A stretch of 7,847 bases of DNA from Chloroflexota bacterium (GTDB lineage Bacteria > Chloroflexota > UBA6077): contig JAJYKO010000225.1 of NCBI GenBank assembly GCA_021788565.1, positions 1-7,847 of the forward strand, written 5' to 3'. Positions 1-7,594 of this stretch are shown here, piece after piece (positions within the stretch are counted from its first letter, which is position 1; each line of letters begins with the position of its first letter). The notes under the pieces are model-generated. The model was not told where the DNA came from and did no database searches. It worked only from the letters and a program-made list of their open reading frames with translations. The position numbers and the translations under genes were made by a program.

Positions 1-977
1 GGGTCGTTCAGAAGTTTCTGCAGGTCAGACTCGCTGATCCCTGCCGCGAACAGGTTGTCGTCATAGCTGGGCGTGCTGACCATGGCGAGGATCTGATCGT
101 TGCGCGGATCCATCACGATGGCGACGGCGTACTGGGACTTGCCCATGCCTGCCTGTAGGATCTTTTCCACATCCCGTTGGAGGTTAACGTCTATGGTCAG
201 TGTGAGATTGTGCCCTGGTGTGGGACTATCCACCCGAATGTCCGCCACTGGACGCTCCGTAGCGTCCACCTCGTACAGTTTCTTGCCGGGGATGCCCCTC
301 AGCTGACTCTCAAAGGCTGCCTCGACACCAGTAGCGCCTATCTTGTCGTCTGCCTGGTATCCCGCGGCCTTGTCGTTGGCCTGCTTCGCGGCTAGCTGCT
401 CTCCGGTGATGGGAAGCATGTAACCAAGTATCTGCGAGGTCAGCTCGCCAAAAGGATAGCGGCGTGAGGACTCCGGCACGACGATGACGCCTGGGAGCTT
501 TAGGTGCTTTTCCTCGACCTTCATCACGGTGTCCCGATCTACGTCGGACTTGATGCTTACCGGAGTATAGTTGTCGCCCTTATTCTTGGCGACCTTATTC
601 TGAATGTCGCCGGGGGCCATCCCCAAGAGTTGGCCCAGCTCAGAATAGACTGGGCTGGGATCATCCTTGGGCAGCGCGGCGGGAACTATGGAAACGACGA
701 AGCTCGGCGTGTTGTAGGCGAGGACTTGGTGGTTGCGGTCGTAGATGATGCCCCGGGGAGCTTCGACTGGGCTCACACGAAATCGGTTTATGTCCGCCAA
801 TTGCTTGAAGCTGTGGCCCTCCACGATCTGTAGCTTCCACAGCTGGCCCAGCAGAATGGCGAATAGCACAACCGCAACGATCTCGATGCCCATCAGCCTC
901 CAGTCGAATTTCGGTTTCCTGTCTCGACTGCCGTCTGTTGGTAGTACCAACGGCTCCAGACGCCCGTTCTCTACCAC
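1..977 (-). CDS. mrdA: Penicillin-binding protein 2, class B peptidoglycan transpeptidase (5' part; runs off left edge)
   Basis: I translated this frame by hand: 325 complete codons are visible and the frame stays open to the window edge. It encodes a membrane-anchored transpeptidase that cross-links peptidoglycan during side-wall elongation with MreBCD and RodA. Seen: a short cytoplasmic N-terminus, one membrane helix at about residues 28-47, the PBP dimerisation signature RGIIYDRN (75-82), SRRYPFGELTSQILGY (171-186), GATGVEAAFESQLRG (214-228), then the start of the transpeptidase domain, TIDVNLQRDVE (261-271) and VMDPRNDQILAMVSTPSYD (288-306). The catalytic SxxK, SxN and KTG motifs would lie beyond the edge, so activity cannot be judged. 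The GTG start at 977 overlaps the mreD stop by 7 nt and has GAGGAG 8 nt upstream; ATG at residue 29 would cut into the membrane anchor. Family knowledge: PBP2 commonly follows mreBCD. PBP2 is more likely than FtsI (PBP3) because of this context. Confidence 0.93.
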   Translation of the reverse strand, partial: MVENGRLEPLVLPTDGSRDRKPKFDWRLMGIEIVAVVLFAILLGQLWKLQIVEGHSFKQLADINRFRVSPVEAPRGIIYDRNHQVLAYNTPSFVVSIVPAALPKDDPSPVYSELGQLLGMAPGDIQNKVAKNKGDNYTPVSIKSDVDRDTVMKVEEKHLKLPGVIVVPESSRRYPFGELTSQILGYMLPITGEQLAAKQANDKAAGYQADDKIGATGVEAAFESQLRGIPGKKLYEVDATERPVADIRVDSPTPGHNLTLTIDVNLQRDVEKILQAGMGKSQYAVAIVMDPRNDQILAMVSTPSYDDNLFAAGISESDLQKLLND

Positions 978-1483
978 TGGAAACGCTCCTCGTCTTCACC
1001 CGGAAAGGCAAATCGTCGCACTAGATAGAATGCCACTGGGGCCAGTACGGCGTTCAGAACCGCCCCGGGGATGGTTTGCAGCGCCAGCGTAGAGATCCAC
1101 TCGACGGTCCGACCGTCGGCTTGGAGTGCGAGCATGAGAAAGCTGTGGTAGAAGACCGTGGCCAGGAACACCGCGATCAGTGGGATCATGAAGTTGGCGC
1201 GGTAGACATTGGCATCGCCCAGACCGGTGAGAAGCCCAATCAGTCCCAGTCCAAGGGTGGCGGTGCCAAACGGTATAGCGGAAAGCATGTCCACCAGGAA
1301 CCCGCCGATGAGGCCGCCGAGGAATCCCTCACCGACTCCCCGGACGACGCTGAAGGTGACTACCAGCAGCAGCACCAGGTCTGGCCTGGCGTCGAGCAGG
1401 ATTGGCCGGCTGGCGATGGAGGATTGCAAAATCGCCGCCGTCAACAGGGCCAGGACTATGATGATGATTCGCTTCGTTTGCAC
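971..1483 (-). CDS. mreD: Rod shape-determining protein MreD
   Basis: A 170-residue integral membrane protein of the elongasome that joins MreC and PBP2/RodA in the membrane. Seen: about six hydrophobic segments (roughly residues 5-23, 34-48, 52-70, 74-90, 98-120 and 135-156), and the family-like stretch GGFLVDMLSAIPFGT (60-74), which matches the usual MreD pattern of a glycine-rich helix ending in Asp-x-x-x-x-x-Pro-x-G. The length is typical. The C-terminus is short, charged and cytoplasmic (PGEDEERFQW). The start is GTG with only a weak ribosome site (AGGA about 12 nt upstream), so translation may be modest. It sits 125 nt after mreC, an unusually wide gap for this operon that is filled by inverted repeats, and overlaps the next gene by 7 nt, which suggests translational coupling to PBP2. 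MreD is poorly conserved in sequence, so the call rests on topology plus position. Confidence 0.9.
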   Translation of the reverse strand: MQTKRIIIIVLALLTAAILQSSIASRPILLDARPDLVLLLVVTFSVVRGVGEGFLGGLIGGFLVDMLSAIPFGTATLGLGLIGLLTGLGDANVYRANFMIPLIAVFLATVFYHSFLMLALQADGRTVEWISTLALQTIPGAVLNAVLAPVAFYLVRRFAFPGEDEERFQW

Positions 1484-1499
1484 CGCTGATCCGAATCCT

Positions 1500-1604
1500 A
1501 TCTTTAGGGCGGGCGTTACGCCGCGCTCGCTCGCGTCACGTGTGCCCCGCCGCCCTGTGCGATGTCTACCAGGCGGCAGGGGATAAACCCCCGCCCTGCG
1601 TTGA
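1500..1604. repeat. Two adjacent GC-rich inverted repeats in the mreC-mreD gap
   Basis: Seen: a first inverted repeat pairs AGGGCGG (1506-1512) with CCGCCCT (1550-1556), with a GC-rich interior containing further short complementarity. A second pairs GCAGGG (1576-1581) with CCCTGC (1594-1599) around an AT-containing centre; GGGG (1579-1582) can instead pair with CCCC (1588-1591). Together they fill nearly the whole 125-nt gap in an otherwise tightly packed operon. They could be REP-like repeats, or RNA hairpins that alter mreD/mrdA expression relative to mreBC. No U-tract follows either stem on the transcribed strand, so a classical terminator is not supported. Confidence 0.5.
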
Positions 1605-1608
1605 GATG

Positions 1609-2427
1609 TCAGTCCTTTGGGTAGCTAAGGATCACGTAGAGTCGATCTAGATTGTTCATGTCCACGGACGGCTGCAGTATCGCCTCCTGGAACATGTCTA
1701 TGGTCCGCTTCTGTACCCTCAGCACCTGGCCGATGGGCAGCCCTTCTGGCAGGGTTCCCCCTACTCCAAGGGTGGTCACGATGTCGCCGGTCTGGAGCGA
1801 CTCCTGTTGCAGGATATCTCTCATGATGAGGGTGCCTTCTTTCTGTCCCCCGACGATACCCCTTGCTTGAGAGGAGCCGGAGTTGACCTGCGCGGAAATG
1901 GAACTGCCGACGTCGGTGACCAGCAGCACGGATGCAGAGTCCGGCTTCACCTGAATCACTGTGCCCACCAGGCCTTTCCAGGTGATTACTCCCATGTCTT
2001 CCTTCACGCCGTCCCGGCTTCCCTTGTCGATCGTGATCGAGCTTACTATGCCGGTAGCGTCGGTGCTCATCATTCGAGCGGGGAGAAGCTGCAGACCCGG
2101 CTGGGTCTTTTCGAACCCGAGAAGGTTGCGAAGATCCGCGTTCTCCTGCTCCAACTGATGCATTCGGACCAGTTCGAAATTGAGTCTCTCGATCTCCTGT
2201 TGCTGCTGCTGAACAGTCTGGCGAAGCGTCCCGATGCTTCCGACGGAGGAGACGAACCCGGACACCGACTCGCTGGCGCCGGATACGTAGAAGGAAACTG
2301 GGGCTAGGATCTGGCTACCCAGATCCTCGACGCGTTTCGAAGTGCCGGGCTGAAAAGCCACCAACACCACGACGGCAGCTATGAGGGCGCCCACCCACCA
2401 CGGTACAGAACGATCCAACCGCTGCAC
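1609..2427 (-). CDS. mreC: Cell shape-determining protein MreC
   Basis: A 272-residue bitopic membrane protein that links cytoplasmic MreB to the periplasmic or extracytoplasmic cell-wall enzymes and activates PBP2. Seen: a short basic N-terminus, one membrane helix (about residues 11-26), a glutamine-rich coiled coil (about 65-104, containing TVQQQQQEIERLNFELVRMH), then the paired beta-barrel domain (about 115-270) with typical MreC text such as ITIDKGSRDGVKEDMGVI (131-148), GLVGTVIQV (152-160), VLLVTDVGSSISAQV (167-181) and LPEGLPIGQV (227-236). Length and domain order are normal. The GTG start at 2427 leaves 18 nt after the mreB stop; the ribosome site is weak (AAGAG directly upstream), so coupling to mreB translation is plausible. 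It lies between mreB and mreD, as in most bacteria with this cluster. Confidence 0.96.
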   Translation of the reverse strand: MQRLDRSVPWWVGALIAAVVVLVAFQPGTSKRVEDLGSQILAPVSFYVSGASESVSGFVSSVGSIGTLRQTVQQQQQEIERLNFELVRMHQLEQENADLRNLLGFEKTQPGLQLLPARMMSTDATGIVSSITIDKGSRDGVKEDMGVITWKGLVGTVIQVKPDSASVLLVTDVGSSISAQVNSGSSQARGIVGGQKEGTLIMRDILQQESLQTGDIVTTLGVGGTLPEGLPIGQVLRVQKRTIDMFQEAILQPSVDMNNLDRLYVILSYPKD

Positions 2428-2445
2428 CTCTTGCCGCTCGCTCGG

Positions 2446-3513
2446 CTATCGGCGCCGCGGCCCTTTGCTCTCCTTGACGTCAACCAGCACTTTTCGCAGC
2501 ATGTCCAGGTCCTCGAGTACGCGACCAGTGCCGTGAACTACAGAACGGAGAGGATCCTCGGCTACGTGGACGGCGATCCCTGTTTTCTCCGAGAGGAGTT
2601 GATCGAGGCCGGGGAGGAGTCCGCCGCCGCCGGCCAGGGTGATGCCTCGGGACATCATGTCAGCAACCAGTTCTGGAGGCGTTTCCTCGATGGTTTCGGT
2701 CACCGCGTCGACGATGGCGTTGATCGAACCAGAGATGGCCTCGCGCACCTCGGCGCTGGTGAGCTCGATCTCGGCGGGCAACCCCGTGCGGACGTCACGC
2801 CCGCGTACGACGATGCTGCGATTGTCGCAGGCGGGGTGGGCGCTGGCAGTTGAGATCTTGATCTCCTCGGCCATCCTCTCGCCGATAAACAGATCGTGGC
2901 GCTGCCGAACGTAGAGCACGATATCCTGGTCCATTTCATCGCCGGCGATCCGGATGGACCGGATGGTGACCATTCCACCCAGCGATATGACGGCCACCTC
3001 GGTGGTACCGCCTCCGATGTCCACGATCATGCTGCCGGAGGGCTCGGTTATCGGCAGCCCGGAACCGATAGCCGCGGCCATCGGTTCCTCTATGAGCAGG
3101 GCTTCCCTCGCGCCTGCGCTGCAGGCTGCGTCGTGAACCGCCCTCCGCTCCACCTCAGTCACCCCGCTTGGGATCCCTACGACCACCCTTGGTCTTGGAA
3201 TCAACGAGGCGAACTGGTCGTGGACTTTGGCGATAAAGTAGTGAAGCATCTGCTCGGTCACGTCGAAGTCAGAGATGACGCCGTCTTTGAGGGGGCGGAT
3301 GGCCACGATGTTGGCCGGAGTACGCCCCACCATGCGCTTGGCTTCCTCGCCAATGGCGAGCACTTTCCTGGTCTTCTTGTTGATGGCGACGACGGAGGGC
3401 TCATTTATCACCACCCCCTTGCCTCGAACAAGCACCAAAGTGTTGGCGGTTCCCAGGTCGATTCCGATGTCCCTGGACATGAGGCCGAGGATGAAATTGA
3501 TGGGACTGAACAC
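2446..3513 (-). CDS. mreB: Rod shape-determining protein MreB (bacterial actin)
   Basis: An actin-like ATPase that polymerises along the inner membrane and orients side-wall synthesis. From the chosen start it is 355 residues. Seen: phosphate-1 loop DIGIDLGTANTLV (15-27), VGIPSGVTEVERRAV (112-126), the EEPMAAAIG segment (142-150), phosphate-2 loop IVDIGGGTTEVAVISLGG (163-180), adenosine loop ITLAGGGGLLPGL (291-303) and C-terminal VVHGTGRVLED (325-335). The N-terminal FSPINFILGLM precedes the core and could be the amphipathic membrane-binding segment. I prefer GTG at 3513 because GGGAGGA lies about 4 nt upstream. An in-frame ATG at 3534 lacks a ribosome site, and ATG at 3480 would remove the hydrophobic N-terminus. 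It heads the mreBCD-mrdA operon. No key motif is missing. Confidence 0.97.
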   Translation of the reverse strand: MFSPINFILGLMSRDIGIDLGTANTLVLVRGKGVVINEPSVVAINKKTRKVLAIGEEAKRMVGRTPANIVAIRPLKDGVISDFDVTEQMLHYFIAKVHDQFASLIPRPRVVVGIPSGVTEVERRAVHDAACSAGAREALLIEEPMAAAIGSGLPITEPSGSMIVDIGGGTTEVAVISLGGMVTIRSIRIAGDEMDQDIVLYVRQRHDLFIGERMAEEIKISTASAHPACDNRSIVVRGRDVRTGLPAEIELTSAEVREAISGSINAIVDAVTETIEETPPELVADMMSRGITLAGGGGLLPGLDQLLSEKTGIAVHVAEDPLRSVVHGTGRVLEDLDMLRKVLVDVKESKGPRRR

Positions 3514-3632
3514 GGGTTCCTCCCACGTGTACATAAAGCGGTGATTCGGGGCTGTCGGAGGCGCCGCGGGGTGGCTTCGGCCGGGCCCGAACGCGCTTCA
3601 GCGCCCCTCACGAATTATCAAGAGCGGAGCCT

Positions 3633-3662
3633 AATATACCATGGCACGCGATGGCTGGACAA
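3633..3662 (-). promoter_or_regulatory. Probable sigma70-type promoter of the mreBCD-mrdA operon
   Basis: On the minus strand TTGTCC (3662-3657, 4/6 match to TTGACA) is followed after 18 nt by TATATT (3638-3633, 5/6 match to TATAAT). Transcription would begin near 3626, giving a leader of about 110 nt before the mreB GTG. The leader can fold small hairpins: GCGC-TGAA-GCGC over 3604-3593, and TTCGG/CCGAA over 3591-3576. The placement is consistent, just downstream of the 3696-3726 hairpin and upstream of mreB. Confidence 0.55.
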
Positions 3663-3695
3663 GGAAGCTAGCAGGATGGGTTCACGAGGAAAGGA

Positions 3696-3726
3696 GCAGG
3701 GCCGGCGCATCTATCGCCGGCCCTGC
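3696..3726 (-). terminator. Perfect 12-bp hairpin between metY and mreB, possible terminator or insulator
   Basis: GCAGGGCCGGCG (3696-3707) and its exact reverse complement (3715-3726) enclose a 7-nt loop. Both flanking genes are on the minus strand, so it sits where readthrough from metY would be stopped before the mreB promoter. On the minus strand it is followed by TCCTTTCCTC, which is only moderately T-rich; on the plus strand it is followed by ACAAAAAG. It is therefore not a textbook intrinsic terminator. It could also be a protein site or a REP-type palindrome. Confidence 0.5.
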
Positions 3727-3734
3727 ACAAAAAG

Positions 3735-4065
3735 ATGCCCCAAGTGACCTTTCCGCATCCGCTCGCCGGTTTCCTTCGTCCGCTCAGGCTTACGCCCTCG
3801 CCAGCCGTCAGTCACCTGTCCGCGCCATCCTGGCGGTGCTTTCTGCGAGCCTCTCGGGCCTTCGCCTTCGGGCTCCCTCAGTCAACTTCCCGCCGGCTTC
3901 CAAACCTTGCATCGGCTTCCGCGTTCCGGATTGCTCCTTCCCGCTTCCGACGGTTCGGATCTCTCCTTTTCCGTCCGCCAGCTTTCCGGATTTCTCTTTC
4001 TTGCCGGCTGCCTTTGCTCCGTTCGGTGTTGCGTACCGGACCTCTCGGGGCAAAAAGAATAGTAA
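3735..4065. repeat. Pyrimidine-biased degenerate repeat tract in the mreB-metY gap
   Basis: This non-genic stretch is strongly strand-skewed: I counted 51 purines in the 180 bases 3841-4020, about 28 percent. TTCCG or TTCGG words recur, and close copies of TTCCGGA / TTCGGA sit at 3924, 3954 and 3984, a 30-bp spacing. Several frames are open across it, but their products are low-complexity (Ser/Pro/Phe-rich on plus, Lys/Gly/Arg-rich on minus) and match no family I know. I read it as decayed tandem repeat sequence, not a gene. Confidence 0.45.
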
Positions 4066-4129
4066 CTCCCTCTACCTCAGGGTGTCAAGGCTCGTAGGTT
4101 CCCAAACTGCCGATTTTGCGCAGGGTAGC

Positions 4130-4151
4130 AAAAGGCTAGCGACAGCTATCC
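4130..4151 (-). terminator. Probable intrinsic terminator of metY
   Basis: On the minus strand, starting about 14 nt after the metY stop codon, GGATAGC (4151-4145) and GCTAGCC (4140-4134) form a stem of six pairs with one A/G mismatch and a 4-nt loop. TTTT (4133-4130) follows at once. Position and orientation fit a metY terminator, although the stem is short. Confidence 0.55.
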
Positions 4152-4164
4152 CACGTTAACTGTA

Positions 4165-5487
<1,323 letters not shown>

Positions 5488-5496
5488 TTATTGGCG

Positions 5497-5529
5497 GTAT
5501 TGTCTATCGGGATAGTCAAGTATTGTCTA
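5497..5529 (-). promoter_or_regulatory. Operator-like dyad and direct repeat in the metY leader (Rrf2/CymR/IscR-like)
   Basis: TTGTCTATC (5500-5508) and GATAGTCAA (5511-5519) form a 9-bp dyad with one mismatch and a 2-bp centre; with the AT-rich flanks it spans 5497-5523. The ten bases GTATTGTCTA occur at 5497-5506 and again at 5520-5529, 23 bp apart, and a further GTCTAG lies at 5482-5487. On the minus strand the site reads ATAC-TTGACTATC..., similar in general form to Rrf2-family operators. It lies right after the expected transcription start, where a bound repressor would block initiation or clearance. Regulator identity is inferred from resemblance and from the sulfur-metabolism gene. Confidence 0.5.
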
Positions 5530-5537
5530 GTGGTGAG

Positions 5538-5566
5538 AGTATACTTAGCCAGGTTGCGACCGTCAA
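5538..5566 (-). promoter_or_regulatory. Strong sigma70-type promoter of metY
   Basis: On the minus strand TTGACG (5566-5561, 5/6) and TATACT (5543-5538, 5/6) are separated by exactly 17 nt, the best promoter match in the window. Transcription would start near 5531, giving a leader of about 76 nt that contains the operator-like dyad. Confidence 0.75.
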
Positions 5567-5628
5567 CCCGCGAGGCCAATCTGCATCGGGTGCAACCGCT
5601 CATGATCCGGAACGGCTCGGTACGTCAG

Positions 5629-5703
5629 CGTAGGAGCCGCCTCCCGGCGGCGATGGTCCATATGTCCGACGAGGACGTTCGCCGGCAGGAGCCGGCTCCT
5701 ACG
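5629..5703. repeat. 75-bp imperfect palindromic element (REP/MITE-like) between metY and radC
   Basis: CGTAGGAGCCG (5629-5639) is the exact reverse complement of 5693-5703. Pairing continues inward, so 5629-5653 and 5679-5703 match over about 25 positions with three mismatches around a 25-nt centre. It begins about 20 nt after the radC stop codon and lies upstream of the metY promoter. As RNA it would form a long hairpin that could protect the radC 3' end or reduce readthrough into metY. GTAGGAGC/GCTCCTAC ends recall REP-type palindromes known in other bacteria; copy number in this genome is unknown. Confidence 0.6.
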
Positions 5704-5723
5704 AGTCCGGACGGGAGAAGGGT

Positions 5724-6434
5724 TCAGTCGAAGCCGAGGCCTCGCTCCTTCATGGAGAGCCAGCGGTCGGCGCGGCCGATTATCAGGTGGTCCAGCACCT
5801 CGACGTCGAGTAGCTTACCCGCCTGTACCGCCTGGCGCGTCACCTCTATGTCGTCGCGGGATGGGGACGGGTCGCCGGAGGGGTGGTTGTGCACGACGAT
5901 AATGGCCGCACAATGCTGCCGGATCGGTTCCTTGAACAGCTCACCTATGCGCACCATCGAGCTGTTGAGGCTTCCCTTGTAGACGTCGTGGCTGCCGACC
6001 ACGTGATTCTTGGTGTTCAGCAGCAGCGTGCGGAGCTGTTCTTGCTCCAGAAGTGACATGTCGAGGACGAGGCGGGCGGCGTCGGCAGGGCAGCGGATGG
6101 AGGGGCGTTCCGCCCCCGGGGCAGTGATCAGCCGCTTGCCCAGCTCGAGGCAGGCTTTCATCTCGGCGGCCCGGACGCGGCCGATGCCAGGAACCTGGCA
6201 CAGCTCCTCCTCCGAGGCGTGGGCCAGGCCGGCGAGACCCTCAAATCGGCGGAGCACCTCCTGGGCAACCTGGAGGACGTTCAGCCTGGATGTGCCGCTG
6301 CCGATAAGTATGGCCAGCAGCTCATGGTTGGAGAGGGCACCGGCGCCGAGGGCGAGCAGCCTCTCCCGCGGTCGGTCCTCGGGGAGCATCTCCTTGACGC
6401 CAAGCCGGTACTCCGCGGACTCGGCGATCGCCAT
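5724..6434 (-). CDS. radC: RadC family JAMM/MPN-domain protein
   Basis: A 236-residue conserved protein with a helix-hairpin-helix-like N-terminal part and a C-terminal metalloprotease-fold JAMM domain. Seen: DRPRERLLALGAGALSNHEL (20-39) and LLAILIGSGT (39-48), both typical RadC text; VPGIGRVRAAEMKACLELGKR (81-101) as the HhH-like segment; and the metal site with Glu 165 (GELFKEPIR), His 182 and His 184 in HNHPSGDPSPSRDD (182-195) and Asp 195. All expected zinc ligands are therefore present. Length is normal. The start ATG has GGAGG 6 nt upstream. The name comes from an old radiation-sensitivity link since disputed, and no enzymatic role is firmly established. It is transcribed divergently from fmt and appears monocistronic, with the palindromic element at 5629-5703 downstream. 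Confidence 0.95.
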   Translation of the reverse strand: MAIAESAEYRLGVKEMLPEDRPRERLLALGAGALSNHELLAILIGSGTSRLNVLQVAQEVLRRFEGLAGLAHASEEELCQVPGIGRVRAAEMKACLELGKRLITAPGAERPSIRCPADAARLVLDMSLLEQEQLRTLLLNTKNHVVGSHDVYKGSLNSSMVRIGELFKEPIRQHCAAIIVVHNHPSGDPSPSRDDIEVTRQAVQAGKLLDVEVLDHLIIGRADRWLSMKERGLGFD

Positions 6435-6470
6435 TGTCCACCTCCGCCCAGAGACTTGATGGCCGCAGAC

Positions 6471-6498
6471 GAGTGATGGGTGATGAGTTCTGAGTTCT
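6471..6498. repeat. Four 7-bp tandem units in the radC leader
   Basis: The units GAGTGAT, GGGTGAT, GAGTTCT and GAGTTCT follow each other without gaps on the plus strand. The last two are identical and the first two differ at one base. They lie in the untranslated leader of radC, between its -10 box and ribosome site. No function is evident; this may be slippage-generated simple sequence. Confidence 0.4.
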
Positions 6499-6501
6499 GG
6501 A

Positions 6502-6510
6502 AGTATAGCA
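6502..6510 (-). promoter_or_regulatory. Extended -10 promoter candidate for radC
   Basis: On the minus strand TGC-TATACT (6510-6502) gives a 5/6 match to the -10 box preceded by the TGn extension; no good -35 box is visible, as is common for extended -10 promoters. The leader to the radC ATG would be about 60 nt. Confidence 0.45.
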
Positions 6511-6520
6511 CAGCGGCCGG

Positions 6521-6529
6521 TGGTATGAT
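6521..6529 (+). promoter_or_regulatory. Extended -10 promoter candidate for fmt
   Basis: TGG-TATGAT (6521-6529) gives a 5/6 match to TATAAT with the TGn extension and no clear -35 box. It is back to back with the radC -10 box, so each polymerase would cover the other's upstream region. The leader to fmt would be about 80 nt, in which I see no strong structure. Confidence 0.45.
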
Positions 6530-6616
6530 GTTGATGCTGAACGTGGGGCTCTTCTGAAACCCGAGATCGGATGGTGCTGTCTCAATGACTGATAATTCTC
6601 GCGGTGGTGCGTGGTC

Positions 6617-7594
6617 ATGGGGTTAGACAAGACGTTTCCCGAAGCGGTGAGGATAGTCTTCATGGGCACGTCCCGGTTTGCGGTGCCTTCTCTGGAGGAG
6701 TTGGTCCGAGCTGGGTATTACGTAGCTGGCGTTGTCTCCCAACCACCCCGCCCCTCAGGAAGGGGCCGGAAGGTCACGCCTTCGCCGGTGGTGGAGGCGG
6801 CGACTCGGTTGGGGCTGCCCGTGCTTACGCCGCAGAAGCTGAGGGAGGCAGGGCCTGTCGCCCAGCTAGAGGAACTGCGGCCGGACCTGATCGTCGTGGC
6901 CGCTTATGCGCAGATCCTGCCTCGCTCGGTGCTGGATCTGCCCGATCGTGGATGTATCAACGTCCACGCCTCGCTGCTGCCGCGCTGGCGTGGAGCGTCG
7001 CCGATGCAGGCGTCAATCCTGGCGGGGGACGAGTTCACCGGCGTCAGCATCATGGTGGTGGAGCCCAGCATGGACACGGGGCCAGTCCTCGCGCAGTGCT
7101 TGACGAGGATAGAGGAGTCGGATACCACCCCGGATCTGGAGGACCGTCTGTCGCGGGCAGGGAGCGCACTGCTGCTCTCGGTGCTTCCGTGCTATCTGTC
7201 GGGCGGCCTGCACCCTGTTCCCCAGGATGCCGAGAAGGCCACCTACGCACCTATCATCAAGAAGGAGGAAGGGCTGGTCGACTGGTCGTTGCCCGCGCGG
7301 AGGATATGGTTGGCGAATCGGGCATATCAACCGTGGCCAGGGACCTACAGCTACTGGGAGGGCCGGATGTTGAGGATCGTATCGTGCGAGCCTCAAGAGG
7401 AGCCCGCCGGGAGTGAGCCTGGGACAGTTCTTGCTCTATCAAATAGAGGCTACGGGGTTGCTACGGGCGACGGGGTGTTGCGCCTCGAAGAAGTGGCGCC
7501 CGAGGGCGGCCGAACCATGACGGTGCGAGAATTCGTTGCCGGCCACCGCGATTTCGTGGGGAGCCGCCTGTCGAGAGACAGGGAGACGGGGTGA
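6617..7594 (+). CDS. fmt: Methionyl-tRNA formyltransferase
   Basis: A cytoplasmic enzyme that transfers a formyl group from 10-formyltetrahydrofolate to initiator Met-tRNA, making fMet-tRNA for translation initiation. From ATG 6617 it has 325 residues. Seen: VRIVFMGTSRFAVPSLEEL (11-29), the family's usual N-terminus; PPRPSGRGRKV (43-53), which replaces the common QPDRPAGRG and so lacks the usual Asp; VVAAYAQILP (93-102); CINVHASLLPRWRGASPM (113-130) with catalytic Asn 115 and His 117; and MVVEPSMDTG (146-155) with catalytic Asp 153. A C-terminal tRNA-binding domain starts near 215. The start is uncertain: ATG 6617 has a GGTGG-like site 9 nt upstream, GTG 6611 is possible, and GTG 6647 would begin exactly at the conserved MRIVFMG-type N-terminus but has no clear ribosome site. 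The last codons overlap an inverted repeat arm. Confidence 0.95.
   Translation: MGLDKTFPEAVRIVFMGTSRFAVPSLEELVRAGYYVAGVVSQPPRPSGRGRKVTPSPVVEAATRLGLPVLTPQKLREAGPVAQLEELRPDLIVVAAYAQILPRSVLDLPDRGCINVHASLLPRWRGASPMQASILAGDEFTGVSIMVVEPSMDTGPVLAQCLTRIEESDTTPDLEDRLSRAGSALLLSVLPCYLSGGLHPVPQDAEKATYAPIIKKEEGLVDWSLPARRIWLANRAYQPWPGTYSYWEGRMLRIVSCEPQEEPAGSEPGTVLALSNRGYGVATGDGVLRLEEVAPEGGRTMTVREFVAGHRDFVGSRLSRDRETG

Noticed and set aside
1506..1599. Inverted repeats between mreC and mreD as an intrinsic terminator splitting the operon
   Set aside because: Neither stem is followed by a T-rich tract on the transcribed strand, and no convincing new promoter is visible before mreD.
3612..3620. TTGATA on the minus strand as an alternative -35 box for mreB
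   Set aside because: No -10-like sequence occurs at the right distance downstream; the TTGTCC/TATATT pair fits better.
2896..3747. Plus-strand open frame of 283 codons antisense to mreB
   Set aside because: MreB on the other strand has every family motif; this frame is open because of GC-rich codon structure and its product is His/Gly/Asp-rich without a recognisable fold.
3808..4053. Minus-strand open frame of 81 codons, Lys/Gly/Arg-rich
   Set aside because: It is the purine-rich reading of the same degenerate repeat tract; the apparent 10-residue repeats follow from the 30-bp DNA period. Nothing marks it as a gene.
3641..4159. Plus-strand open frame of 172 codons in the mreB-metY gap
   Set aside because: It covers the mreB promoter, the 12-bp hairpin and the metY terminator. 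The product is low-complexity Ser/Pro/Phe/Arg text produced by the pyrimidine-rich tract, with no family resemblance and no good ribosome site.
5491..5982. Plus-strand open frame of 163 codons across the metY promoter region and radC 3' end
   Set aside because: It overlaps the metY promoter, the palindromic element and the well-supported radC gene; the product has no recognisable motif.
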